A stretch of DNA of 49,454 nucleotides from Bacteroidota bacterium (GTDB lineage: Bacteria > Bacteroidota > Bacteroidia > Sphingobacteriales > Sphingobacteriaceae), in NCBI GenBank assembly GCA_013286985.1, contig JABDEQ010000010.1, forward strand, positions 1-49,454. Direction: 5' to 3'. The notes under the pieces were generated by a model. The model saw only the letters and a list, made by a program, of their open reading frames with translations, searched no databases and was not told the DNA's origin. Numbering within the stretch: the first letter of the stretch is position 1; each line of letters opens with the position of its first letter. Shown here one piece after another: positions 1-8,067 of this stretch. The position numbers were made by a program, and so were the translations under genes.

Positions 1-85
1 GCTCAGTCTTTGACGCCGATTACGCAAGTAAAATACGGTTTCAGACTTTGACTTAAAATTGATGGGTTTTTGTATCAAATAAATC

Positions 86-628
86 ATGAGTGATATTCAA
101 TTAGTTGATGCCCCGGCAGGTGTAGAAGGAGCAGGTTTTTTCGCAACCTCGCTTGATAAAGCAATAGGTATAGCACGTTCAAATTCATTATGGCCATTGC
201 CATTTGCTACTTCATGCTGCGGTATTGAGTTTATGGCAACTATGGCATCTCATTATGATTTGTCGAGATTTGGTGCCGAACGTTTAAGTTTCTCGCCAAG
301 GCAGGCTGATCTTTTAATGGTAATGGGTACCATTGCCAAAAAAATGGGTCCGGTTTTAAGGCAGGTATATCTGCAAATGGCCGAGCCCCGTTGGGTTATA
401 GCTGTTGGTGCCTGTGCATCAAGTGGTGGTATTTTTGACACCTACTCTGTTTTACAGGGTATTGATGAAATAATACCTGTTGACGTTTATGTTCCAGGAT
501 GTCCACCACGTCCGGAAGCTATTATCGATGGCTTTATGAACATTCAAAAGCTGGTTCAAACAGAAACCTTACGTCGCAGAAATGAACCACAGTACCAAAA
601 ATTATTAGCTTCATACGGAATACAATAA
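86..628 (+). CDS. nuoB: NADH-quinone oxidoreductase subunit B
   Basis: NuoB is the peripheral-arm subunit of complex I that holds cluster N2, the last Fe-S centre before quinone. The four expected ligands are visible: the tandem pair C44-C45 (TSCCGIEF), C110 (GACASSGG) and C139 (PGCPPRPE). At 180 residues it has normal length. Its TAA stop shares one base with the nuoC start (TAATG at 626-630), so the two are probably translationally coupled. The 85 bases before it hold no recognisable NuoA end, so nuoA is either upstream of the window or ends at its very edge. Identification is secure. Confidence 0.97.
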   Translation: MSDIQLVDAPAGVEGAGFFATSLDKAIGIARSNSLWPLPFATSCCGIEFMATMASHYDLSRFGAERLSFSPRQADLLMVMGTIAKKMGPVLRQVYLQMAEPRWVIAVGACASSGGIFDTYSVLQGIDEIIPVDVYVPGCPPRPEAIIDGFMNIQKLVQTETLRRRNEPQYQKLLASYGIQ

Positions 629-1131
629 TGGGCAAAATAACAAACGAAGAGCTTTTAAATAAAGTAAGCGATCAATTCAGTAACAAGGTAACTACCATAG
701 GCGAACCATTCGGCTTGCTTACGCTGGAAACCACCAGAGAGCACATTATTGATGTTTTAGCTTATTTAAAAAACGACCCCACTCTTCAATTCATTTATCT
801 AACAGATATTACCGCTATCCATTACCCAGAGCAGGAAAAGGCTATCGGTATTATTTATCATTTACATAGCCTGGTACACAATACCCGTATCCGTTTAAAA
901 GTATTTTTAATTGACGGTGATGTGCACATCCCTACAGCTACTGTTTTATGGAATGGCGCTAATTGGATGGAAAGAGAGACTTATGACTTTTTTGGGGTGA
1001 TATTTGACGGTCATCCCGATTTACGCAGGATATTGAACGTTGACGACATGATAGCGCATCCGATGAGAAAAGAATTCCCATTGGAAGATCCTAACCGTGT
1101 TGATAAGAAAGATTATTTTTTTGGAAGATAA
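628..1131 (+). CDS. nuoC: NADH-quinone oxidoreductase subunit C
   Basis: NuoC is a 30-kDa-type peripheral subunit that packs against NuoD near the quinone site. The family signature is present near residues 110-130 (ERETYDFFGVIFDGHPDLRR). At 167 residues it is a separate NuoC, not the fused NuoCD of enterobacteria. It overlaps nuoB by one base and is followed six bases later by nuoD, as expected inside one transcript. There is nothing unusual in the sequence. Confidence 0.96.
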   Translation: MGKITNEELLNKVSDQFSNKVTTIGEPFGLLTLETTREHIIDVLAYLKNDPTLQFIYLTDITAIHYPEQEKAIGIIYHLHSLVHNTRIRLKVFLIDGDVHIPTATVLWNGANWMERETYDFFGVIFDGHPDLRRILNVDDMIAHPMRKEFPLEDPNRVDKKDYFFGR

Positions 1132-1137
1132 CAGAAA

Positions 1138-2349
1138 ATGCAGAACCACCCGGTATTTACAGATAACGATCCGCAAAGCGAGCTTTCAACCCTTAACTTA
1201 GGGCCAACCCACCCCGCAACACATGGAGTATTCCAAAACGTGCTGCAACTGGATGGCGAAAGAATTGTAAGCGGTGTATCAACCATAGGTTATATTCACC
1301 GTGCTTTTGAAAAAATTGCCGAACACAGGCCGTTTTATCAAATAACCCCGTTAACCGATAGGTTAAACTACTGTTCATCGCCTATCAACAATATGGGCTG
1401 GCACATGACAGTTGAAAAACTTTTAGGTATCGAAACCCCAAAACGTGTTGATTACCTACGCGTAATTGTAATGGAGCTGGCACGTATTGCCGATCATATT
1501 GTTTGCAATGGTGTATTGGGTGTTGATACAGGCGCTTTCACCGGTTTCCTTTATATGATGGAATACCGCGAAGCCATTTATGAAATTTATGAAGAAGTTT
1601 GCGGCTCGCGCCTTACTACCAACATTGGCAGGATAGGTGGTTTTGAGCGCAACTTCAATACTATAGCGTTCAACAAGCTGCGTAAATTCCTGAAAGAGTT
1701 CCCGGTAACCTTAAGGGAATTTGAATCACTATTTAACCGTAACCGCATATTTGTTGATCGTACTAAGGGTGTAGCTGCTGTAACCGCAGAAGAGGCATTA
1801 AGTTATAGCTGGAGCGGCCCGTTATTGCGCGCTGCTGGCGTTGATTACGATGTAAGGGCGATGGAACCCTATTCATCGTATGATGATTTTGAATTTGAAG
1901 TTCCGGTAGGTACCAATGGTGATGTTTATAGCCGCTTTTTGGTACGCAATGAAGAAATGTGGCAAAGCTTACGCTTGATTGAACAAGCATTAGTTAAGCT
2001 GGAAAAAGAACCTTCAGATATTTTCCATGCTGACGTTCCTGATTTTTACCTTCCTCCAAAAGAGGATGTTTATAATAACATGGAAGCTTTGATTTATCAC
2101 TTTAAAATTGTGATGGGCGAAGTTCCTACTCCTACAACCGAAGTATACCACGCGGTTGAAGGTGCCAATGGCGAATTAGGATTTTATTTGGTGAATGATG
2201 GCGGCAGGTCGCCATATCGTTTGCATTTCCGCAGACCGAGCTTCATCAATTACCAGATGTATGCCCCTATGAGCCGCGGGATGTTATTATCAGATGCAAT
2301 TATTAACATGAGTAGTTTAAACGTTATAGCCGGAGAGTTAGATGCTTAG
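1138..2349 (+). CDS. nuoD: NADH-quinone oxidoreductase subunit D
   Basis: NuoD is the 49-kDa subunit that forms the quinone-binding cavity with NuoB and NuoH. The family start (LNLGPTHPATHGVFQ) and the end (MYAPMSRGMLLSDAI followed by NVIAGELD) are both present, and 403 residues is full length. Its last eight bases overlap the start of nuoE (ATG at 2342, nuoD stop TAG at 2347-2349), which points to coupled translation. It belongs to the hydrogenase large-subunit fold but lacks the Ni-binding cysteines, as is normal for complex I. Confidence 0.97.
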   Translation: MQNHPVFTDNDPQSELSTLNLGPTHPATHGVFQNVLQLDGERIVSGVSTIGYIHRAFEKIAEHRPFYQITPLTDRLNYCSSPINNMGWHMTVEKLLGIETPKRVDYLRVIVMELARIADHIVCNGVLGVDTGAFTGFLYMMEYREAIYEIYEEVCGSRLTTNIGRIGGFERNFNTIAFNKLRKFLKEFPVTLREFESLFNRNRIFVDRTKGVAAVTAEEALSYSWSGPLLRAAGVDYDVRAMEPYSSYDDFEFEVPVGTNGDVYSRFLVRNEEMWQSLRLIEQALVKLEKEPSDIFHADVPDFYLPPKEDVYNNMEALIYHFKIVMGEVPTPTTEVYHAVEGANGELGFYLVNDGGRSPYRLHFRRPSFINYQMYAPMSRGMLLSDAIINMSSLNVIAGELDA

Positions 2350-2866
2350 AGTTGACGAAGCCCAGGCACCGGTTGAGTTTTCGCCGGAACTGATCAGTAA
2401 GTTTGATGAAATTGTAAGCCGTTACCCGCAAGGGAAACAAAAATCGGCTTTATTACCTATACTCCATTTAGTACAGGCAGAATTTGGCTGGGTTAGCCCA
2501 AATGCTATGGATAAAGTTGCCGAATACCTGCATATACAACATATTGAAGTGTATGAGGTAGCCAGCTTTTACAGCATGTACTTTTTACGCCCCCAGGGCA
2601 AATTTGTACTGGAAGTTTGTCGTACCGGCCCTTGTTGCCTGGTAGGTGCCGAAAAAATAATGGATCATATTGAAGAAAAGCTGGGTGTTAAAGAAGGCGA
2701 AGTAACTACCGATGGCCTGTTTAGCTGGCGCGGTGTTGAATGCCTTGCCGCATGTGGCTATGGCCCTGTGTTACAAATAGGCCCTGAATATACATTTTAC
2801 GAAAATTTAACACCTAACTCGGTTGATACGCTGATTGCTGAATTAAAAGCAAAAGGCCATAATTAA
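2342..2866 (+). CDS. nuoE: NADH-quinone oxidoreductase subunit E
   Basis: NuoE is the thioredoxin-like 24-kDa subunit of the NADH-input module carrying a [2Fe-2S] cluster (N1a). The four ligands follow the expected spacing: CRTGPC gives C-x4-C and CLAAC gives C-x3-C. Length 174 residues is normal. The start overlaps the nuoD end by eight bases. It is followed after three bases by a small membrane ORF instead of directly by nuoF, which is the only odd point here. Confidence 0.96.
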   Translation: MLRVDEAQAPVEFSPELISKFDEIVSRYPQGKQKSALLPILHLVQAEFGWVSPNAMDKVAEYLHIQHIEVYEVASFYSMYFLRPQGKFVLEVCRTGPCCLVGAEKIMDHIEEKLGVKEGEVTTDGLFSWRGVECLAACGYGPVLQIGPEYTFYENLTPNSVDTLIAELKAKGHN

Positions 2867-2869
2867 AAA

Positions 2870-3052
2870 ATGAACAGAACAAGTTTAATCATAACAGATA
2901 CATTGTTCGTAGTCACCATAATAGTTATCCATTATGGAAATGGTGATTTCAATAAAAATCCGTTGATATTAAACTTATTGATTGTAGTGGCTTTGGCCAG
3001 CTGCATTATCAGACATATTAATTATTACAAGCTGACCAAAAAGATATATTAA
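2870..3052 (+). CDS. Small two-helix membrane protein inside the nuo operon
   Basis: This is a 60-residue protein I do not recognise. It shows two hydrophobic stretches, about residues 6-22 and 32-48, separated by a polar GNGDFNKNP loop, and ends in a basic tail (YYKLTKKIY). It starts three bases after the nuoE stop and ends six bases before nuoF, so the spacing fits a genuine operon member. It is not one of the 14 standard complex I subunits. It could be an accessory or assembly factor, or a lineage-specific insertion with no role in complex I. The coding call rests on spacing, an ATG start and plausible membrane topology only. Confidence 0.6.
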   Translation: MNRTSLIITDTLFVVTIIVIHYGNGDFNKNPLILNLLIVVALASCIIRHINYYKLTKKIY

Positions 3053-3058
3053 GCAGCA

Positions 3059-4423
3059 ATGGCACGTAAATTACTTTTAGAACATATTAACGTATCGGGC
3101 ATCAATACCTTTGATGTTTACCGCTCAAAAGGTGGTTATGCTTCTGTGGAAAAAGCACTGAAAACCATGTCGCCAGACGATGTGGTTGAAGAAGTTAAAA
3201 AATCAGGATTACGTGGCCGCGGTGGTGCCGGTTTCCCTACCGGGATGAAATGGAGCTTTCTGGCAAAACCCGAAGGCGTTGCCCGTTACCTGGTTTGCAA
3301 TGCAGATGAATCAGAGCCGGGAACTTTTAAGGACCGTTACCTGATGACTTACATGCCTCACTTATTAATTGAGGGTATGATTGTAGCCAGCTTTGCTTTA
3401 GGTGCCAAAACATCATATATCTATGTTCGTGGCGAAATGATGCCACAGATCAGGATACTGGAAAGGGCTATTGCAGAGGCAAAAAATGCAGGCTTCCTGG
3501 GCAAAAACATATTAGGAACAGGTTACGATTTAGAACTATACGTACAACCGGGCGGTGGTGCTTACATCTGCGGTGAAGAAACTGCATTACTGGAATCACT
3601 GGAAGGTAAGCGTGGTAACCCACGCATCAAACCACCGTTCCCTGCTATTGCAGGTTTGTACGGCTGCCCTACTGTGGTAAACAATGTGGAGTCAATTGCT
3701 GCAGTAGTACCTATCATTAACGAAGGTGGCGAAGAATACGCTAAAGTAGGTATTGGACGCAGTACAGGTACTAAACTGATATCTGCCGGTGGCAATATCA
3801 AAAACCCAGGGGTATACGAAATTGATTTAGGTCTGCCTGTTGAAGAATTTTTATATTCAGACGAATATTGCGGTGGTATTGCTAATGGCAAACGCCTGAA
3901 AGCGGTTGTTGCAGGCGGTTCTTCGGTTCCGATTTTACCTGCCAATCTGTTTTTGAAAACTATAAATGGCGATCCGCGCCTGATGAGCTATGAATCATTA
4001 GCTGATGGCGGGTTTGTTAGCGGTACCATGATGGGTTCGGGCGGATTCATTGCATTTGATGAAGATCAGTGCATTGTTCGTAATACCTGGAACTTTACCC
4101 GTTTTTATCATCACGAAAGCTGCGGACAATGTTCGCCTTGCCGCGAAGGTACCGGATGGATGGAAAAAGTATTGCACCGTTTAGAGCATGGCCATGGTAA
4201 AATGAGCGATATGGATCTGTTGGTTGATGTTTCTAAAAAAATTGAGGGTAATACCATTTGCCCACTGGGCGATGCAGCTGCATGGCCGGTGGCTTCAGCT
4301 ATTCGCCATTTCAGGGATGAATTTGAATGGCACGTTACCAACGCTGCTGAAGCAACATCAAGGAATTATGGATTAGCACATTATGCTGATCCGTTGCCTA
4401 AAAAAGAAGAACCTGTAGCATAA
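3059..4423 (+). CDS. nuoF: NADH-quinone oxidoreductase subunit F
   Basis: NuoF is the NADH-oxidising flavoprotein of complex I; it binds FMN, NADH and a [4Fe-4S] cluster (N3). The FMN/NADH glycine-rich motif GRGGAGFPTGMKW is near residue 55. The cluster ligands are C355, C358, C361 (SCGQCSPCREG) and C401 (TICPLGDAA). At 454 residues it is full length. It precedes nuoG after a 61-base spacer that contains a GCAA-loop hairpin. All key residues are present. Confidence 0.97.
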   Translation: MARKLLLEHINVSGINTFDVYRSKGGYASVEKALKTMSPDDVVEEVKKSGLRGRGGAGFPTGMKWSFLAKPEGVARYLVCNADESEPGTFKDRYLMTYMPHLLIEGMIVASFALGAKTSYIYVRGEMMPQIRILERAIAEAKNAGFLGKNILGTGYDLELYVQPGGGAYICGEETALLESLEGKRGNPRIKPPFPAIAGLYGCPTVVNNVESIAAVVPIINEGGEEYAKVGIGRSTGTKLISAGGNIKNPGVYEIDLGLPVEEFLYSDEYCGGIANGKRLKAVVAGGSSVPILPANLFLKTINGDPRLMSYESLADGGFVSGTMMGSGGFIAFDEDQCIVRNTWNFTRFYHHESCGQCSPCREGTGWMEKVLHRLEHGHGKMSDMDLLVDVSKKIEGNTICPLGDAAAWPVASAIRHFRDEFEWHVTNAAEATSRNYGLAHYADPLPKKEEPVA

Positions 4424-4432
4424 ATAAAACAT

Positions 4433-4452
4433 TTGCCGTTGCAAAACGGCAA
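4433..4452 (+). other. Hairpin with GCAA tetraloop between nuoF and nuoG
   Basis: The arms TTGCCGTT and AACGGCAA form a perfect 8-bp stem closing a GCAA loop, a stable GNRA-type tetraloop in RNA. No run of T follows, so it does not look like an intrinsic terminator. It could be an mRNA-stability or processing element that separates expression of nuoB-F from nuoG-N. That role is inferred. Confidence 0.55.
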
Positions 4453-4484
4453 GAACTAAATATTGAGTTTTTAATTTTAACTTA

Positions 4485-5480
4485 ATGAAAGTAACCATAG
4501 ACGGAATACCCGTTGACGTAGAACCAGGAACAACCATTTTAAATGCTGCAAGGCAAATTGGTGGTGATATAGTTCCGCCTGCTATGTGCTATTACTCCAA
4601 GCTGGAAGGCAGCGGTGGTAAATGCCGTACCTGCCTGGTTAAAGTAAGCAAAGGGTCTGAAAAAGATCCCCGCCCTATGCCTAAGCTGGTAGCATCATGC
4701 CGTACCACCGTAATGGATGGTATGGAAGTACAAAACATTACATCGCCCGAAGTAATTGAAGCGCGCAAAGGTATAGTGGAGATGTTATTAATCAATCACC
4801 CGTTGGATTGCCCTATTTGCGATCAGGCTGGTGAGTGTGATTTGCAGAATCTGGGTTTTGAGCATGGCGCTGTTAAAACACGCTATGAATTTGACCGCCG
4901 TACGTTTGAGAAGATTGACATTGGCGATAAAATACAGCTGCACATGACCCGTTGCATTTTATGTTACCGTTGTGTTTTCACTGCCGATCAGATTACCGAT
5001 CACCGTATCCATGGTATTTTAAACCGTGGTGATCATTCAGAAATATCAACCTACATAAAAGCTGCTGTTGATAACGATTTTTCAGGAAACGTAATTGACG
5101 TATGCCCGGTAGGTGCATTAACGGATAAAACTTTCCGTTTTAAAAATCGTGTTTGGTTTACTAAGCCTGTTGATGCACATCGTGATTGCGATCATGAAAA
5201 ATGCAACGGCAAAGTTACCCTTTGGTACAAAGGTGAAGAAGTTTTGCGCGTAACAGCCCGTAAAGACAAATATGGCGAGGTTGAAGAATTTATTTGCAAT
5301 ACATGCCGTTTTGATAAAAAGAAAACCAGCGATTGGGTAATTGAAGGCCCGCGAAAAATTTCGCACAAATCTGTTATCAGTGCAAATCATTACGAGTTTA
5401 AGCCTTTGCCGGTGGTTAAAACCAACCCGCAATTAATGGAAAAGAATAAAGAACAATTTGAACGAGATACACGCTTATAA
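4485..5480 (+). CDS. nuoG: NADH-quinone oxidoreductase subunit G, short form
   Basis: NuoG carries electrons from NuoF through several Fe-S clusters. Ligands seen are C35, C47, C50, C72 for [2Fe-2S]; H105, C109, C112, C118 for the His-ligated [4Fe-4S]; and C157, C160, C163, C207 for a further [4Fe-4S]. Canonical NuoG has about 700-900 residues; this one has 331 and lacks the molybdopterin-oxidoreductase-like region. A residual Cys set (C235, C240, C271, C274) remains near the C-terminus and may be a relic of, or replacement for, the next domain's cluster. Short NuoG is, to my knowledge, usual in Bacteroidota. The stop overlaps the nuoH start by one base. Confidence 0.93.
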   Translation: MKVTIDGIPVDVEPGTTILNAARQIGGDIVPPAMCYYSKLEGSGGKCRTCLVKVSKGSEKDPRPMPKLVASCRTTVMDGMEVQNITSPEVIEARKGIVEMLLINHPLDCPICDQAGECDLQNLGFEHGAVKTRYEFDRRTFEKIDIGDKIQLHMTRCILCYRCVFTADQITDHRIHGILNRGDHSEISTYIKAAVDNDFSGNVIDVCPVGALTDKTFRFKNRVWFTKPVDAHRDCDHEKCNGKVTLWYKGEEVLRVTARKDKYGEVEEFICNTCRFDKKKTSDWVIEGPRKISHKSVISANHYEFKPLPVVKTNPQLMEKNKEQFERDTRL

Positions 5481-6511
5481 TGGGAGTAGTAGATATATTA
5501 ATTAAATTTGGATTAGTACTGATCATATTCCTGATCAGTTTAGTAATCGCAATGTATTCTACCTATGCTGAACGTAAAATTGCAGCATTTTTTCAGGACA
5601 GGATTGGCCCTAACCGCGCTGGTCCCTGGGGTCTTTTACAGCCCTTGGCTGATGGTGGTAAAATGTTCTTAAAGGAAGAAATTATCCCTACGCATGCAAA
5701 TGCATTCCTGTTTATCGCAGGCCCTTCGTTAGCTATCATGACGGCCTGTATCGGCTCGGCAGTTATTCCATGGGGACAACAAATGACTATCGGTACAAAG
5801 GTTATTGATTTGCAGGTTGCAGATATCAACGTAGGTGTGCTTTATATTTTTGGCGTAGTATCATTAGGCGTCTATGGTGTAATGATTGGCGGATGGGCAT
5901 CAAACAATAAATATTCTTTATTGGGAGCTATCCGCGCTGCATCACAAAATATCAGCTACGAAATCTCAATGGGCCTGTCAATCATCGCTTTATTGATGGT
6001 TACCGGCACTTTAAGTCTTCGCCAAATTGCTGAACAACAGCATAGCTGGCACTGGAATATTCTTTACCAGCCGCTTGGTTTCCTGCTATTTATAGTATGT
6101 GCATTTGCCGAAACCAACCGCACCCCCTTTGACTTACCTGAGTGCGAAACGGAACTGGTGGGCGGTTATCATACCGAATACTCGTCAATGAAATTAGGTT
6201 TTTACCTGTTTGCCGAGTATATCAATATGTTCATTTCGTCGGCAGTAATGGCAACATTATACTGGGGTGGATATAACTACCCTGGAATGGATTGGGTATT
6301 AGCCCATACCGGCCCGGCAATAGGCCCGCTGATTGGTGTTGTTGTATTGTTTGCAAAAATATTTTTATTCATATTCTTCTTTATGTGGGTTCGATGGACC
6401 ATCCCGCGTTTCCGTTACGATCAGTTAATGGATTTGGGCTGGAAAATTCTGATCCCCCTGGCTATCGCCAATATCATAATAACCGGAGTATGGATGACTT
6501 TTATTAAATAA
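5480..6511 (+). CDS. nuoH: NADH-quinone oxidoreductase subunit H
   Basis: NuoH is the membrane subunit that joins the peripheral arm to the proton-pumping arm and forms part of the quinone chamber. Family motifs are present: AERKIAAFFQDRIGPNRAGP near residue 30 and FAETNRTPFDLPECETELVG near residue 215. About eight hydrophobic helices are evident across 343 residues, the normal length. It begins inside the nuoG stop (TAATG) and is followed nine bases later by nuoI. Confidence 0.97.
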   Translation: MGVVDILIKFGLVLIIFLISLVIAMYSTYAERKIAAFFQDRIGPNRAGPWGLLQPLADGGKMFLKEEIIPTHANAFLFIAGPSLAIMTACIGSAVIPWGQQMTIGTKVIDLQVADINVGVLYIFGVVSLGVYGVMIGGWASNNKYSLLGAIRAASQNISYEISMGLSIIALLMVTGTLSLRQIAEQQHSWHWNILYQPLGFLLFIVCAFAETNRTPFDLPECETELVGGYHTEYSSMKLGFYLFAEYINMFISSAVMATLYWGGYNYPGMDWVLAHTGPAIGPLIGVVVLFAKIFLFIFFFMWVRWTIPRFRYDQLMDLGWKILIPLAIANIIITGVWMTFIK

Positions 6512-6520
6512 AGGGATAAG

Positions 6521-7018
6521 ATGGAATCGTTAAGTAATAAACGTAAGGTATTAGAGTCAAAGCCGCTCAATTTTTGGGAAAGGGCTTATCTGCCTGCAAT
6601 AGTGCAGGGGCTTTCAATTACCATGAAACACTTTTTCAGGAAACCGGTAACTATCAGTTATCCTGAAGAACAGCGTGAATTTTCAGAAAATTTCCGTGGT
6701 ATGCATTCGCTTAAACGCGATGAAAACGGCAAGGAACGCTGTACCGCCTGTGGCTTATGTGCTTTATCATGCCCGGCAGAGGCAATAACTATGATAGCCG
6801 CCGAGCGCCAGAAAGGTGAAGAGCATTTATACCGTGAGGAAAAGTACGCGGCTGTATATGAAATAAATATGCTGCGTTGCATCTTCTGCGGTTTATGCGA
6901 AGAAGCATGCCCTAAAGAAGCTATCTATTTAGATGGCAACATTGTACCGGCCGACTATTTAAGGAAGGATTTTATTTACGGAAAAGACAAATTAGTAGAA
7001 GCTCCGTTAAATCAATAA
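6521..7018 (+). CDS. nuoI: NADH-quinone oxidoreductase subunit I
   Basis: NuoI is a ferredoxin-like subunit passing electrons to NuoB through two [4Fe-4S] clusters (N6a, N6b). Both CxxCxxCxxxCP motifs are visible: CTACGLCALSCP and CIFCGLCEEACP. The N-terminal part (LSITMKHFFRKPVTISYPEE) is the usual membrane-surface anchor. Length 165 residues is normal. The following 62-base spacer to nuoJ carries a long hairpin. Confidence 0.97.
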   Translation: MESLSNKRKVLESKPLNFWERAYLPAIVQGLSITMKHFFRKPVTISYPEEQREFSENFRGMHSLKRDENGKERCTACGLCALSCPAEAITMIAAERQKGEEHLYREEKYAAVYEINMLRCIFCGLCEEACPKEAIYLDGNIVPADYLRKDFIYGKDKLVEAPLNQ

Positions 7019-7027
7019 AGAAGTTTT

Positions 7028-7065
7028 ATACCTTTGCCCTACTCTATTTCAAGGGGTAAAGGTAT
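7028..7065 (+). other. Intercistronic hairpin between nuoI and nuoJ
   Basis: ATACCTTTGCCCT (7028-7040) pairs with the segment 7053-7065 ending AAAGGTAT. This gives a 13-bp stem with two G-U pairs and a 12-base loop, ending 15 bases before the nuoJ ATG. The four bases after it are TTTC, too weak for a clear terminator. It could cause partial termination or protect the 3' end of a processed nuo transcript; both are inferences. Confidence 0.5.
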
Positions 7066-7080
7066 TTTCAAATATAAACC

Positions 7081-7578
7081 ATGAGTACATTTTACTTCAT
7101 CGCATTTTTGTCCATATTTTTTTCAATATTGGTTATTACGGCGAAAAATCCCGTACACAGTATACTTTATCTTATACTTACCTTTTTCACTTTCACCGTT
7201 CACTATGTTTTGTTAAATGCCCAGTTTTTGGCTGTTGTTAACTTTATAGTATACATGGGTGCTATCCTCGTATTGTTCTTGTATACATTGATGCTCATTA
7301 ACCTGAATAAAGAATCAGAGCCGCGCAAATCAAACGTGGTTAAAATTGCAGGCTTTATTGGTGGCGGCTGTTTTTTACTAACTATAGTTGCGGCAGTAAA
7401 AGCATTCAACATATCGCAGCCTGTTGTTTTACATGATCCTAACCTTGGCTTAGTAAAAAATCTGGGTAAAATACTGTTTAACGAATATTTATTGCCGTTT
7501 GAAGTGTCATCAGTATTGCTTTTATCAGCAATGGTGGGTGCAGTTTTATTGGCTACTAAAGACCCCAAAACAACCTAA
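7081..7578 (+). CDS. nuoJ: NADH-quinone oxidoreductase subunit J
   Basis: NuoJ is a small membrane subunit of the proton-pumping arm. About five hydrophobic helices are visible. The conserved segment [14 protein letters not shown] near residue 23 and the [16 protein letters not shown] segment near residue 53 match the family. Length is 165 residues. The nuoK start ATG overlaps its stop by one base (TAATG at 7576-7580). Confidence 0.96.
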   Translation: MSTFYFIAFLSIFFSILVITAKNPVHSILYLILTFFTFTVHYVLLNAQFLAVVNFIVYMGAILVLFLYTLMLINLNKESEPRKSNVVKIAGFIGGGCFLLTIVAAVKAFNISQPVVLHDPNLGLVKNLGKILFNEYLLPFEVSSVLLLSAMVGAVLLATKDPKTT

Positions 7579-7895
7579 TGGAAACTTTAACACAAATACC
7601 GCTTAATCACTACATACTATTAAGTTCTATTATATTTTCGATCGGTGTTATCGGCGTGTTAATCCGTCGCAATGCTATCGTAATATTTATGTCGGTTGAG
7701 CTGATGCTAAACTCAGTTAACTTATTGCTTGCAGCATTCTCGGTTTACCGTGGTGATGCTACCGGGCAGGTTTTTGTATTCTTTATTATGGCACTGGCCG
7801 CTGCTGAAGTTGCAGTTGGTTTGGCTATAATCGTGATGATTTATCGCAATACAAACTCGATAGATATTAATGTGCTAAACAGGCTGAAGTGGTAA
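7578..7895 (+). CDS. nuoK: NADH-quinone oxidoreductase subunit K
   Basis: NuoK is a three-helix MrpC-like membrane subunit. The family segments [19 protein letters not shown] (with the conserved membrane glutamate) and [20 protein letters not shown] (second conserved glutamate) are clear. Length 105 residues is normal. It is coupled to nuoJ by a one-base overlap, but the next gene nuoL starts only after 172 bases of repeat-like spacer. Confidence 0.96.
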   Translation: METLTQIPLNHYILLSSIIFSIGVIGVLIRRNAIVIFMSVELMLNSVNLLLAAFSVYRGDATGQVFVFFIMALAAAEVAVGLAIIVMIYRNTNSIDINVLNRLKW

Positions 7896-8067
7896 GATTT
7901 GATTTCGGAAGTGCGCCACCGCTAAGGCGGCATGCGGTCGGATTTTCGATTTCGGAATGTATAAAAATAACAAAGAGCAAAAAGTAAAAAGATCTCATCC
8001 CTTTTAGGGATTGATGACTAATTAAATAACAACAATTAAAATTCCCCTTCAGGGGATTAGGGGGCAT
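7896..8067. repeat. Repeat-like spacer splitting nuoK from nuoL
   Basis: The other nuo junctions span about 60 bases or less; this one is 172 bases with no convincing ORF. It holds a direct repeat GATTTCGGAA (about 7900 and 7949), a short stem CCGC/GCGG (7919-7930), a hairpin ATCCCT-TTT-AGGGAT (7997-8011), and CCCCT-TC-AGGGG (8044-8055) followed by a G5 run just before the nuoL ATG. The G-rich tail may serve as ribosome-binding sequence. It looks like accumulated intergenic repeat DNA, but I cannot confirm other genomic copies from this window. Confidence 0.45.

Noticed and set aside
1..85. Possible C-terminus of NuoA at the window start
   Set aside because: Two frames are open for 16-17 codons but neither reads like a NuoA end; too short to support.
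3562..3945. Long antisense ORF inside nuoF
   Set aside because: It mirrors the coding pattern of nuoF and has no family features; treated as a shadow, like the other antisense ORFs.
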